Assembly: GCA_963854735.1 (NCBI GenBank)
Contig: OY978097.1
Span: 1,302,001 to 1,366,000 of the forward strand
From: Marvania coccoides
Taxonomy: Eukaryota; Chlorophyta; Trebouxiophyceae; Chlorellales; Chlorellaceae
Reading direction: 5' to 3'
Length of the DNA stretch: 64,000 nt
The notes beneath the pieces are model-generated. The model had not been told where the DNA came from. It was given only the letters and a program-made list of their open reading frames with translations, and searched no databases. The translations under genes and the position numbers were made by a program. Positions 54,944 through 64,000 of this stretch are shown here, one piece after another. How positions within the stretch are numbered: the first letter of the stretch is position 1; each line of letters starts with the position of its first letter.

Positions 54944-55460
54944 GAAGTACCGCAACGTCCCTTCTCTAAAAAAGCTGCAATTTTGTTCATGCAGCCAAAT
55001 TTTTCTATCCTTTGTTATTCTGTACCCTTTGTTTGAAACCTTTTTCTCTTCTTTTCAAATCTGCATTCTATTTTAATAAGATGTACACGGGCGAGCAAAA
55101 ATGAGAGCGGCGAAGGAATCGGCGGGTTTACTTTTTAATACCCTAAAGCCGAGCTCTGGCTCGATAGGGCTGGTGCCCGACGTAGGCCATCTCATTCTAC
55201 TGGGATGGCAGCATATCTGAGGGGTGGTCAGCTTCATGGCATAAAGAAATGCCACCTGCGCAACTTGCTTACAGGTTTTATTTCGTGATTATTGGTCGTT
55301 TCCCCCCCCATCTGTTTTTTGTTGGTTTGTTCAAAAATAAAATCATCTCGACACGCACACTGCGTCACCACGCATATTTAATGCTCTACCTTGCGTTTGA
55401 GCTCCGGTTTTTTTAATCAAGTCAAAATTTGCATTTACCTTTTTCACGTATTTGCTTGCT
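54944..55460 (+). other. Intergenic, 517 bp
   Basis: TPS 3' UTR and PP2C promoter region, T-rich. No gene seen; a minus-strand 60-codon frame (55073-55255) is not supported. Confidence 0.45.
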
Positions 55461-57180
55461 ATGGGCCAGGTATGACAATGCGCGTTTTACTGGATATCAT
55501 GGCTTACAATGAATGATCAGCATCGCCCCCCTCTTTTCCTTCTTGCCAGTACCTCTCATCGCCGAACACTGAGAAGGAGGTGGAGTCGGGCGAAACCGAG
55601 CACCTGGTGTACGGCGTCAGCTCTCAGCAAGGTTGGAGGCGCACTCAGGAAGATGCCCACATATCGCAGAACTTGGAGGGCCACTACTTCCTCTTAGGAA
55701 TATTTGACGGCCACGGCGGCTCAGAAGTTGCAAAATTCTGCAGCACTTCTCTGCCGGAAGAGCTACGCAAGCATAAGCTGTTTGGCAAAAAGGACCAGGT
55801 CGAAGAGCTGCTTACTTCCATCTTCCACAGGTGAGTATCAGAAATGAAGGCTTGCATTAAAGTTACCACACCTCCACTTCCCCGTCCTGCTTTTATTTTC
55901 TATGACCGCATTAAGAAAAACCATCGGGCACAAAACTGACGCAATGAAATGACCTTTGCATCGTCAGGATGGACGAGCTCATGCTGTCGGATGAAGGGCG
56001 TGCCCAACTGGAGATCTTACGGGCAAGGCCAAGGCTCGAGGAGGGCGGCGGCGACGACGTTTCGCGCGTTCTCATCCCCAAACTCATTTCTCCAGAAGCG
56101 CTTGCAAACGGGAACGCGGCTGCGGTCTCTTCCGGGGAGCAGGGGGGCCCTGGGGGCGTTTCAATGGCAGAAGACGAGGCTCAGCAGGCGGGGTGCACTG
56201 CAGTGGTGGCTCTGGTGCACCATGAGGTGATGTACGTGGCCAACGCTGGCGACTCCCGCGCTGTGCTTGCGAGGAAGCGCGCGCAAGCAGCTGATCAGGG
56301 CGGCGCAGGGCCCCCTAGTCCTGGCTGCGTTGCTGTTCCGATGTCGTATGATCATAAGCCATCGCACCCCACAGAAAAAGAGCGCATTATCGCCGCAGGA
56401 GGCTTTGTCAGCGAGATTGGGGGGATCTCTCGCGTCAATGGCAACCTGAGCCTGTCCCGAGCCATCGGCGACTTGCGGTACAAGCAGAACGCCGACGTGA
56501 GTGGAATGCTGCGATCTAAAACTCAGCTCTTCTTTCTTTCTTGAAGCATGCAATCACACGCATATCGTTTCGTTTCCTTGGTGCAGCTCATGCCCGCAGC
56601 ACAGATGGTAACCGCCGAACCAGATGTGAAGGTAAAAGAGTTGAAAGGGAAAACGGCCATGGTTTTTAAGCAGCTGCAAATCTTATGTTTTCGAGCTTAT
56701 CATTTCACCCAATTCCCATCATGCAGAGGGTTGATGTCAGCCCGGATGACCAGTTTCTGGTGATGGCATGCGATGGCATTTGGCAAGTTCAATTGTGCTA
56801 TCTAATGCTGCTATCTAATGCTGCATGGAGTTGATTATCTTCTTAGATCCACATAGTAAATACATGCCTAGTTTCATTTGCTTTACTGCAGGGACTGTAT
56901 GGAGAAGTGAGTTGCCTCCAGCTTGAGAAAGCAGGTCTTCATTTATAATTTTGCATTTCTGCTGACCTTGCCCCCCTTTTTTGATTTTTTGTTTTGCAGC
57001 CAAGAAGTTGTCGACTTCATTTATGAGCGCTTGCAGCAGGGCAAGCATCCAACGGATATTGCCAGCGAGCTGCTAGACAGCTGCATTGCCCCCGACCCGA
57101 AGGAGACAAGGGGCGTTGGTTGCGACAACATGACGTGCGCGATTCTGGTGTTTAAACACGCGAAACAGTGCTATGCATGA
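55461..57180 (+). CDS. Protein phosphatase 2C (PPM type)
   Basis: Seven exons: 55461-55469 (9 nt, MGQ), 55550-55830, 55968-56496, 56587-56631, 56727-56782, 56892-56906 (15 nt), 57000-57180, phases consistent, 371 residues. Motifs in order: GVSSQQGWRRTQEDAH, GIFDGHGG (metal-binding Asp), ANAGDSRAVL, SRAIGDLRYK, MACDGIWDCMENQEVVDF (the DG-x-WD joined across two introns) and GCDNMTCAIL. All metal-ligand aspartates are present, so it should be an active Mn/Mg-dependent Ser/Thr phosphatase. The MGQ start resembles N-myristoylated PP2Cs, though Gln at position 3 is not decisive. Intron 5 (56783-56891) is GC-AG (TG|GCAAGT). Confidence 0.92.
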
Positions 57181-57349
57181 TGGAGGAATGGGGGGATACG
57201 GGTAGGGGTGTATACATTGGGATTGTCTCTTCTTTTTTACCTTTGGTACAAGCTTTGAAATGAGTAAATGAAAAATAAAGATATCATCGGTTATGTCACA
57301 AGAATAAAACAAAATGATCATCTGACGAGGCCCGCGCACACCTCCGCAT

Positions 57350-58312
57350 TTATCCGAATCCAGGCACCTTTTGCCACCACTTGCGCTGGTAGGTGGGGTC
57401 TTGCGTGAACTCTCCGTACTTTTGGGTCATTTTGCGGGTCACGCTGCAAGCAACAAAGGGGGCGAAAAAGAAAGGAGCGTGAGCAAGCAGATACCAAAGC
57501 GAGTGAGCTGAACGAAGGGTGATTGGTCGAACCAGGTTCTAAAAAAAGTAGTAACATCTCTTTCAGCGCGCACCTCTTGTTCATTTTGTTGGACGCCGTG
57601 TACACATTGGAGTCGGGGGCGGGCGAGGTGGCCTGCTTGCTGCGCGACAGCGAGTGCTTCAAGCTTTCCAGCTGGATCTGCGCCATGGCGCTCTTCGCCG
57701 AGGCCTGCTCCTCCACGGTGTCAGGGTCTTCCTCATGGGGGAACTTGAAGCGAATGATCACGACGGCCAGCAGCGCGAAGAACTCAAGCAGCACCGCCAC
57801 CAGGAACACGTAGCGGCCGATTTCGATGTCGTCTTGGATCGAGGCCACCACCAGCTTGCGGTCTGGCTTTGGCTCATCGTTCGCTTTGGCCTCTGCCATC
57901 TCGTAGTCGGCGAGGTTCTGCACGGCGCCGTCCAGGTTGGTGAAGCAGGTGACGATGATGGCTAGCTGCCCGATGGTGACGAAGAAACAGAACAGCAGGA
58001 ACACGTTGATGCAGCAGCGGCCGCAGAGGGAGAGGAAGAAACCCATCACCGTGAGAGCCATGCCGAAGATGCCCAAAATGAGCAGGCCCCTATATAAGTT
58101 TGAAAAAGAAGAGCCAGCTATGAGGATGTATGCACAGACTAGAGTAATTTTAGGAGGGAAAGAAACTTGCAATGCACTCACACTGGGAGCGCCGACTTGG
58201 GTGGGTTTTGAATGATGCATGCCCACACGATGAAACCGATGCCAATGAAGAGGGAGATGGCGGAATACACCCTCAGAGACCATCTGAGGGCCGCAGACGA
58301 TCGCAGCCCCAT
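57350..58312 (-). CDS. Tetraspanin-like four-helix membrane protein (TOM2A-like)
   Basis: Exons 58182-58312, 57574-58089 and 57350-57443 (minus, GT-AG) give 246 residues. Four hydrophobic helices are visible: VYSAISLFIGIGFIVWACII, GLLILGIFGMALTVMGFFLS, INVFLLFCFFVTIGQLAIIV and VFLVAVLLEFFALLAVVIIR. The first loop is very short and the large loop between helices 3 and 4 is small and lacks the CCG motif of animal tetraspanins, so 'tetraspanin-like' is the safe name. The cytosolic tail ends YGEFTQDPTYQRKWWQKVPG. Plant TOM2A-type proteins share the overall layout; the function is unknown. Confidence 0.65.
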
Positions 58313-58937
58313 GATTAGCTGGTGTTCCTACGAGGGTGGTTAACTCTCAGCTGGCTCCAACCACCCAAAAGAATCTTCCAAGCGCGGGCGGGGGAGACCT
58401 GCAAGGCGTGGATACTCTGTTTATGTGATCACCTGCCGCAAAACGCTTCCAACTCGGAGAAAAAGGGATGAACAAGAGCAGGTCGGAGGAAGATCGACAA
58501 ACAACGCTGCAACGGTGCTGTTCGCTCTTGTAGTAAAACGAATATTAAAGTACATGGCGCAGAGAGGCCTTATATCTGCAAAAGCGAGAAAAAAACCTTG
58601 CTCTCACCTTAGTTGAGTTTTTTTTTTCAGTTGAAGTGTTAGTGCGTTTCCTGTGCGCTGTCACGTTCACTCTATTTCTGCCTGTGCAGTTGTAATAAAA
58701 TTTTGGTAAGCTCACGCGGAGTTGTTGCACTGGGCGCTAAAAAGACCGTATGTCGGTCATATACAACGAAATTTTAGCAATTTCCGGGTGCAACAGGGCA
58801 TAAATTTGTTCTTTTATTACCTGCGCATACCTGGCGCAGGTGGATTAGATGCTCTCCAGATGCTCCGTGCTCGGAGATCACTGAAAAAAAAATATAACAT
58901 TTTCTTTCATCAAAGACCCTATTCAACGCCACAAAAG
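58313..58937. promoter_or_regulatory. Divergent intergenic region, 625 bp
   Basis: Shared upstream DNA of the tetraspanin-like gene (minus) and the NAPE-PLD-like gene (plus). It contains poly-T and poly-A runs near 58620 and 58885. No coding sequence recognised. Confidence 0.4.
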
Positions 58938-60295
58938 ATGCCGACGCCTCACAAAGAAGGCGGGATGAGCCACATGAAAGAGGAGCTTGAGACCTTTCTC
59001 GAGGAAATTGTCCTTCCGCCGCACCACCGCAGGTGTACTTTTCTCTCGTCCCCATTCCCCATTTCCTCTTCATTTCAATCGGTCACGTCTCTTACGCATT
59101 TATCTCCCCTTCTGCAGCACACATACCTTCCGGCATGGCCGCTTCGACAACCCATGGCCCACATGGGAGGACCGCAACTTCAGCGACGTCTGGCGATGGA
59201 GCCGTGAGCGCCGCAAGTTGGGGCTCCCGTCCACGGGCCACCTCAGCAACAACAATAACCCACAGCCCACAGACTTCCTCGCGGCGTTCCCTCCTGCCAC
59301 CCCCGACGCCCATGCACTAGCTAGCCCCCCCGCAGACGCAGTGCAGGCCTGCTGGCTGGGCCACGCCACAGTGCTGGCACAAATCGGCGGAGTTTCGTTT
59401 CTTACGGACCCAGTTTTTGCCGAGCGCTGCTCCCCGATCTCTTTTCTGGGCCCCAAGCGCGTGGTGCCGCCCGTGATGACGGCAGCCAGCCCAGAGCTGC
59501 CTAAAATTGACGCTGTGCTAATTTCTCACAACCACTACGACCACCTCTGCGCGAGCTCGCTCAGCGCGCTGGTGCAGCGGTTTGGGCCTGAGATGAAGTT
59601 CTTCGTGCCTCTGGGGCTGGCGCGCTGGTTCACGCGGCACGGATTCAACAATGTGACGGAATTGGATTGGTGGGCGGACGCCGAGTTCAATGGGGTGCGG
59701 GTCACATTCACGCCGGCACAGCACTGGAGCCAGCGCGGGGTGCTGGACCGCAAGTCCTCGCTGTGGGGAGGCTGGGCCCTAGCCGCAGGAGACCTGTGAG
59801 AAACGCCTGGTTTTTTCAATGCGTGAATTGAATTTGCAGGTTTTTCTTTCCCTGGTTTTTTCATTTTTATTACGTTGACCCTTTTCTGTTCTTTGGGTGT
59901 GCAGAAAGTTTTGGTTTGCAGGAGACACTGGGTACGCTCCTGTGTTTCAAGAAATTGGAAAGCGGCTTGGTCCCTTCGACCTGGCAGCCATTCCTACTGG
60001 CGCCTACGCCCCGCGCTGGTTCATGCGGCCGCAGCACATCGACCCGGCGGAAGCTGTGCTCGTGCACCAAGATATCAAGTCCAAGCAGAGCTTCGCCATC
60101 CACCTGGCCACTTTTCCGCTCACTGATGAGCCTATGGATGAACCAGTCGCCCTCCTAAAGTCGGTTGCTGCAGAGGCGGGGCTGAGGCCCGACGAGTTTG
60201 TGACGCTGCGGCACGGGGCGCACATTTGTACTGCTGCTGGGCAGCTGCGAAACGTGCCGAGCGTCATGCCAACGCTTGGGGAGGGAGACCCATGA
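58938..60295 (+). CDS. NAPE-PLD-like metallo-beta-lactamase-fold phospholipase
   Basis: Exons 58938-59032, 59118-59795 and 59905-60295 (GT-AG) give 387 residues. After a short N-terminus comes FRHGRFDNPWPTWEDRN, a family marker. The zinc site is intact: LISHNHYDHL (H-x-H-x-D-H), a later His in FTPAQHWSQRG, FAGDTGYAPVF (bridging Asp) and FVTLRHGAHI-type region near the end. WLGHATVLAQIGGVSFLTDP is the conserved first strand. Human NAPE-PLD releases N-acylethanolamines from membrane phospholipids; bacterial and plant members also act on related lipids. No transit peptide is evident. Confidence 0.88.
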
Positions 60296-60405
60296 ACTGA
60301 AACAACTGGAGCTTTCAAAAAATTACATAATACCTGCAACGAATACTGCTTATTAACCATAAAAATTCAATGAATAATGAATAAAGACAGTAGTAAGTAC
60401 TTGCT

Positions 60406-63400
60406 TTAAATCTTCTCTTCTGAGGGCACAGTGAAGCCGTGCAAAATTTGCTGCACCGGTTTCTCCTGGGCTGGGGGAGCTGCTGCATTTGCAGTTGTAT
60501 TGATAGCGCCAGCGGTGGGCGGTTCTGGCAGCCCCAGCACGCTCATCAGCATGCCTGGACGCGGCGGCGACCACAGCATGTTGGTCTGCTCCTGCGCCCC
60601 CTCGCTAGTGCCAGGCAAGCTTTCGGACGCGGTGAGCGTCTCTGCCGACCGCTTCAAGTGACCTGAGCTGTCGATATTTCTTCCAAAGGCGGCAGCGGGC
60701 TCAACAGAGTTGAGTTGTTGCAGCTGGGTGAGGTGTTGGGCTGCCAAAACCAGGTCTGGGGGAAGATTGTGCCGTGCATGCTGCGAACGGGGAAGCGGGG
60801 TGCGTTCCAGAGGTGCTGCTGCATTTGAGATGAGGAATGCGCCGCCAGGGCTCATTGGATCTGCAGTGTCGGTGGTGGGCTCGTCCTCTTTGAGAAGGTC
60901 GTCGCTGCAGGAAGAAAATGTGGAGGAAAACAATGTGAAAAAGCACAGAAAAAGCGGCACAGTTTCATAGCATGTTCAAGATGCAAATATTTACCTCCAA
61001 AGAGGGTCCCAGTCCGCAGGATTGGGCGTGTCCTCCCGCAACTGCGACGCCGAGTTCTCCCGCCGCGGCGTAGTCCCGCCGGCGCTGCCATCTGCGCTGC
61101 CGCCACCAACAAACAGCTGCAGCGGCGCCGGAGCTGCCTGGGCTGGGTCCAGGTCCTCACCACGACCTCCAGCTCTCTGGCCTTGATGATCAGTGCTGGC
61201 AGCCTCCTCTTCCTCCTCAGCCGCCGCAGCAGAAGTGGCTCGATTTGCCGCCATCGCAGATAGGTAGCTAGCGACAGAAGAGGGCTGGAAGGTCACAGGG
61301 CTGGGGCCGAACTGGCCAGCTGCCACTCCTGTTGCCGGGAGATGCATCAGCGGCATGATGCGGTGCGTGCCGTGCTGCCCGGAGTCAAAGGACGGCGGCA
61401 GCATCTCCGAGGCCGCCAGACCCTGCTGCGCCATGTGAATGCCCCCAAAAGACCGGGAGGGAGGGCTAAACAGCGGCGCCGGCAAGGACTGTGCCATGCT
61501 GGTGCTGGTGCTGCCGCCCCACTGCTGCTGCTGTGCCGCCGCCCCGCTGCCGTCGCCGGCCCTGGCAACAACATTCATTATTCGCTGCAGGCTGTGCGCC
61601 GCGGTGTACGAGGTTCCCATCATGCCGTCTGCAGGGCCACCGCCGTACACCCCTCCCCCCTGCTTCAAGCTCATTTGCATCTGCACCGCCGCCATCGCAG
61701 CAGCGTGAGCCTGTGCGTGCACCTGCGGCGAGGACGCCAGCAGCGCTGCCGCCATTTGGTCCATCAGCGCGCCCCCCGTGACGGGCTGCGCCACCCTCGC
61801 CCGCGGCTCAGGGATGCTCATGGGAATGCCAGCGCTACCGCCGACTGCCGCGCCACCGCCCATGGCAATTGGGTAAGGCGCAGGCTGGAAGGGTCCCGTG
61901 AAAGGGGCGCCCGTGATAAAAGGGTGCTCTTGCGCCTGGCGAGGGGTCCAACGCGTCTGCGGGTCCACATCGAGCAGCCCCAGAAGAAAGTCGGTGAAGG
62001 CTTCCCTCAACCCCCGCTCCCTCATCAACTCATCGTCGCTCAAGCCCTGCCGGATTGGGTACGCGTTGATGATGTCCGCCAGGGCCTTGTGCTGGAAGTA
62101 GTGCTTCCCCGTGGGCGCCTTCTGGCCCGTGGCATCTGTAAACTCCTCTGGCGAGCGCAGCCGAAATGGTGCCCCCGCTGTCGCCGCCCCTCCCGCCCTG
62201 CTAGGCCCCACGAGCGGCTCGAAAAACTTGTGCGAGTTCTTGCCCTGCAGCACGAGGCTGGCGGGCAGCGGGCCCAGCGTCTCCACGATGCGGTCCAGCA
62301 GGTCCAGCTCGCACGCTGCAGGCAGCAGCGGCAGCCCCAGAAACAACTCTGCAGCCACGCACCCCAAGCTCCACATATCCACCGCCACGTTGTAGTGGTA
62401 CCCCAGCACCACCTCTGGCGACCGGTAGAACCGCGACTGGATGTAGGAGTAGACCGTGCGATTGGCAAAGCAGGCGGAGCCAAAGTCAATGAGTTTGACT
62501 TCGCCGGAGGTGGCGGTGGTCAACAGAATGTTTTCTGGCTTGATGTCGCAGTGAATTATGCTGGACTTGTGCAGCACCACCAGCGCCACCAGCATCTGCG
62601 ACATGAACACGCGCACCAGCGCCAGGGACAGCCCACGAAACTTGTTGTGGCGCATCAGCTCAAAAAGGTTGAGGTTGAGCAGCTCAAACACCAGGCACAG
62701 GTGGTTTTTGTGCAGAAAAAAGTCCTTGAGACGCACGATGTGGCAGCGATCCCGCGGGTCGCCCTTGGTGTTGAGAAACTGCAGCACGCCGATCTCCACG
62801 CGAGCTTGGTGATAGTAAGCAGCCTGGTTCTTGATCACCTTGATGGCCACCATCTCCGCAGTCTCCGCGCTGCTGCACTTGAAAACCTGGCCAAAGGTGC
62901 CCTGGCCCAACACATCGCGCACAATGTACCTGGCAACAAGAATTCAATTATTTTCTTAGTAAGCGAGAGTCGAAGATTGGGCGATGAAAAAAGGGGAGGA
63001 GTTTGCAACCAAAATGAAGCACCAGGAAGAGAAAATGGCGCACCTTACACCCAGGGATGAGATGAAAACGTCGTTTACTGACACAATCAGGTCGTCATTG
63101 ACATTATCGTTGCCGCCCAGAACGGCAGGCTCCGAGGGCTTGGTGAGCACCCGGGGAGGGTTGGAGGCCGCCCCCGAGAACTCAAAATGGGGGCTGCAGC
63201 GTTTGTAGGTGGGGACGAGGGAGACTGTGAGCGAGGAGAGAACCTGCAGGCACCAGATCGGTTGTGAGGTGATTGAGGATCGTTCAAAGTTCCATGCTTT
63301 TGGCAATGATGACGCAATGAGGGGCGTCCAGTCCACGCACCGACTGCCGATCTTTGTCGTCGAGCTCAGCTTTAGCTGCAATTTCGTCCTGAAAGGGAAC

Positions 63401-63442
63401 GAACCCTTGCTGTGTGTGGTCTCTTGGCACGACGGAGCTCAT
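60406..63442 (-). CDS. YAK1: YAK1-type dual-specificity kinase (DYRK family)
   Basis: Exons 63341-63442, 63044-63243, 60995-62929 and 60406-60904 (minus, GT-AG) give 911 residues. Before the kinase domain lies the YAK1-specific region: LTVSLVPTYKRCSPHFEF, LTKPSEPAVLGGNDNVNDDL. The kinase domain starts YIVRDVLGQGTFGQVFKC and has VAIKVIKN (catalytic Lys), IIHCDIKPENIL, LIDFGSACF and the DYRK autophosphorylation loop YSYIQSRFYRSPEVVLG. The C-terminal ~470 residues are Ala/Gln/Pro/Gly-rich, as in plant YAK1. YAK1 acts downstream of TOR in growth control. TTACA near 60322 fits the 3' end. Confidence 0.93.
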
Positions 63443-63735
63443 TGGTGGGCTTTGGATGTCAGGAGCAAGCGTGGATCTCTAACGGCTGTCATGATCAAAT
63501 TGTAAGAAGATCGAGGGTTGGAGTGCAGGCCTGGGTTCTGTTGAGCAAGTAATTTTCGGAAATTGCTTTTGCAGTTTACGTGCGAGTGCTCTGGCGTGGC
63601 GAACTGGGTCCCGATGGCAAGAACTAGTGATCAATTTTTTACAAATTCAAGTACAAAGAAAATTGGGGAACCGAAAAAGTGGGAAACTGAAAAATGGTCT
63701 GGATCCATGCTCTGCCTGGTGTCACTCCTTCCTCC

Positions 63736-64000
63736 TCACTTCAGCTGGTCTTTCAGCCATGCCAGCTCCGCATCGTCAGACAGCACAAAGATGAGGTCAT
63801 CATTGGGTACGTTGAGCGCCACGTTGACCTTGAGCCGCCTGTGCCCACCATCGCAGAGAATGACTTTTCGGGCGGCCAACGACACGGCACACTGCAGAAC
63901 GGACATGAAGCGCGGGGGCTTGCCAGCGCCATGCATCACCGCCAACCGGCTGGCAACGTTCTCCAGCGACACCTCGCACCGCCCGGTGTTGCGGGACTCC
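63736..64000 (-). CDS. C-terminal end of an unrecognised protein (partial)
   Basis: The frame enters from the right edge of the window and stops at 63736-63738, leaving about 87 C-terminal residues (ESRNTGRCEVSLENVASRLA...PNDDLIFVLSDDAELAWLKD). The alternation of charged and hydrophobic residues suggests a compact alpha/beta domain. The ending resembles regulatory domains of some ion channels, but this is only an impression. Too short to name. Confidence 0.6.
   Translation of the reverse strand, partial: ESRNTGRCEVSLENVASRLAVMHGAGKPPRFMSVLQCAVSLAARKVILCDGGHRRLKVNVALNVPNDDLIFVLSDDAELAWLKDQLK

Noticed and set aside
57521..57545. tRNA-like B-box word near ggtcgaacca
   Set aside because: It lies in the last intron of the tetraspanin-like gene, departs from the B-box consensus, and no A-box or cloverleaf arms could be paired around it.
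61342..63060. 572-codon plus-strand open frame
   Set aside because: Antisense shadow of the YAK1 kinase; His/Arg/Gln-rich with no conserved domain.

Overview
This window looks like nuclear DNA from a green alga (chlorophyte-type). Coding exons are GC-rich and intergenic DNA is AT-rich. Genes are interrupted by short spliceosomal introns, mostly about 60-200 nt. The protein set is typical of the green lineage: a TGD2-type chloroplast lipid-transport protein, a class I plant-type trehalose-6-phosphate synthase, an ACT-repeat ACR protein, CYP71, FAS2, SICKLE and PUX1 homologues. Many genes carry TGTAA downstream of the stop codon, the polyadenylation signal known from green algae. The genus cannot be named from the sequence alone. 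All exon models here were built by hand from splice sites, reading-frame phase and family resemblance.

Layout. 1-13.2 kb: tail of a membrane protein, ANP32-like acidic LRR protein, SICKLE-like protein, a doubtful small gene, an unrecognised gene, a decayed nucleotide-sugar-transporter fragment, a GT32 glycosyltransferase, a membrane-anchored LRR protein, the CAF-1 subunit FAS2 and the CDC48 adaptor PUX1. 13.4-30.9 kb: PI4-kinase alpha, XPG nuclease, exocyst SEC5, a BSD-domain protein, WDR4/TRM82 and TGD2. 31-40.8 kb: HAD phosphatase, bZIP-like protein, ZNF593/BUD20, TAF8, Smr-domain protein, FHA-domain protein and SEC61 alpha. 40.8-43.6 kb is the most gene-poor stretch. It holds a hidden three-exon gene for the 23-residue ribosomal protein eL41 and two diverged copies of one sequence facing each other as a large imperfect inverted repeat. 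43.6-64 kb: an unrecognised six-exon gene, an ACR protein, CYP71/PPWD1, eL13, trehalose-6-phosphate synthase, PP2C, a tetraspanin-like protein, an NAPE-PLD-like hydrolase, a YAK1/DYRK kinase and the end of another gene.

The genes are mostly unrelated housekeeping genes on both strands, as expected in a compact eukaryotic genome, with no operon or pathway cluster. Shared themes are chromatin and transcription (ANP32, FAS2, TAF8, CYP71), membrane trafficking and lipids (PI4K, SEC5, GT32, TGD2, NAPE-PLD, SEC61) and translation (eL13, eL41, BUD20, WDR4).

Points most worth a second look: the inverted-repeat locus at 42.5-43.4 kb; five GC-AG introns among about 68 modelled, two of them with a second usable GT-AG register; an intron flanked by a 12-bp direct repeat; four copies of a KRI-x-P motif resembling the ASF1-binding B-box in the FAS2 tail; and an apparent frameshift at an 11-C run in the SICKLE-like gene.
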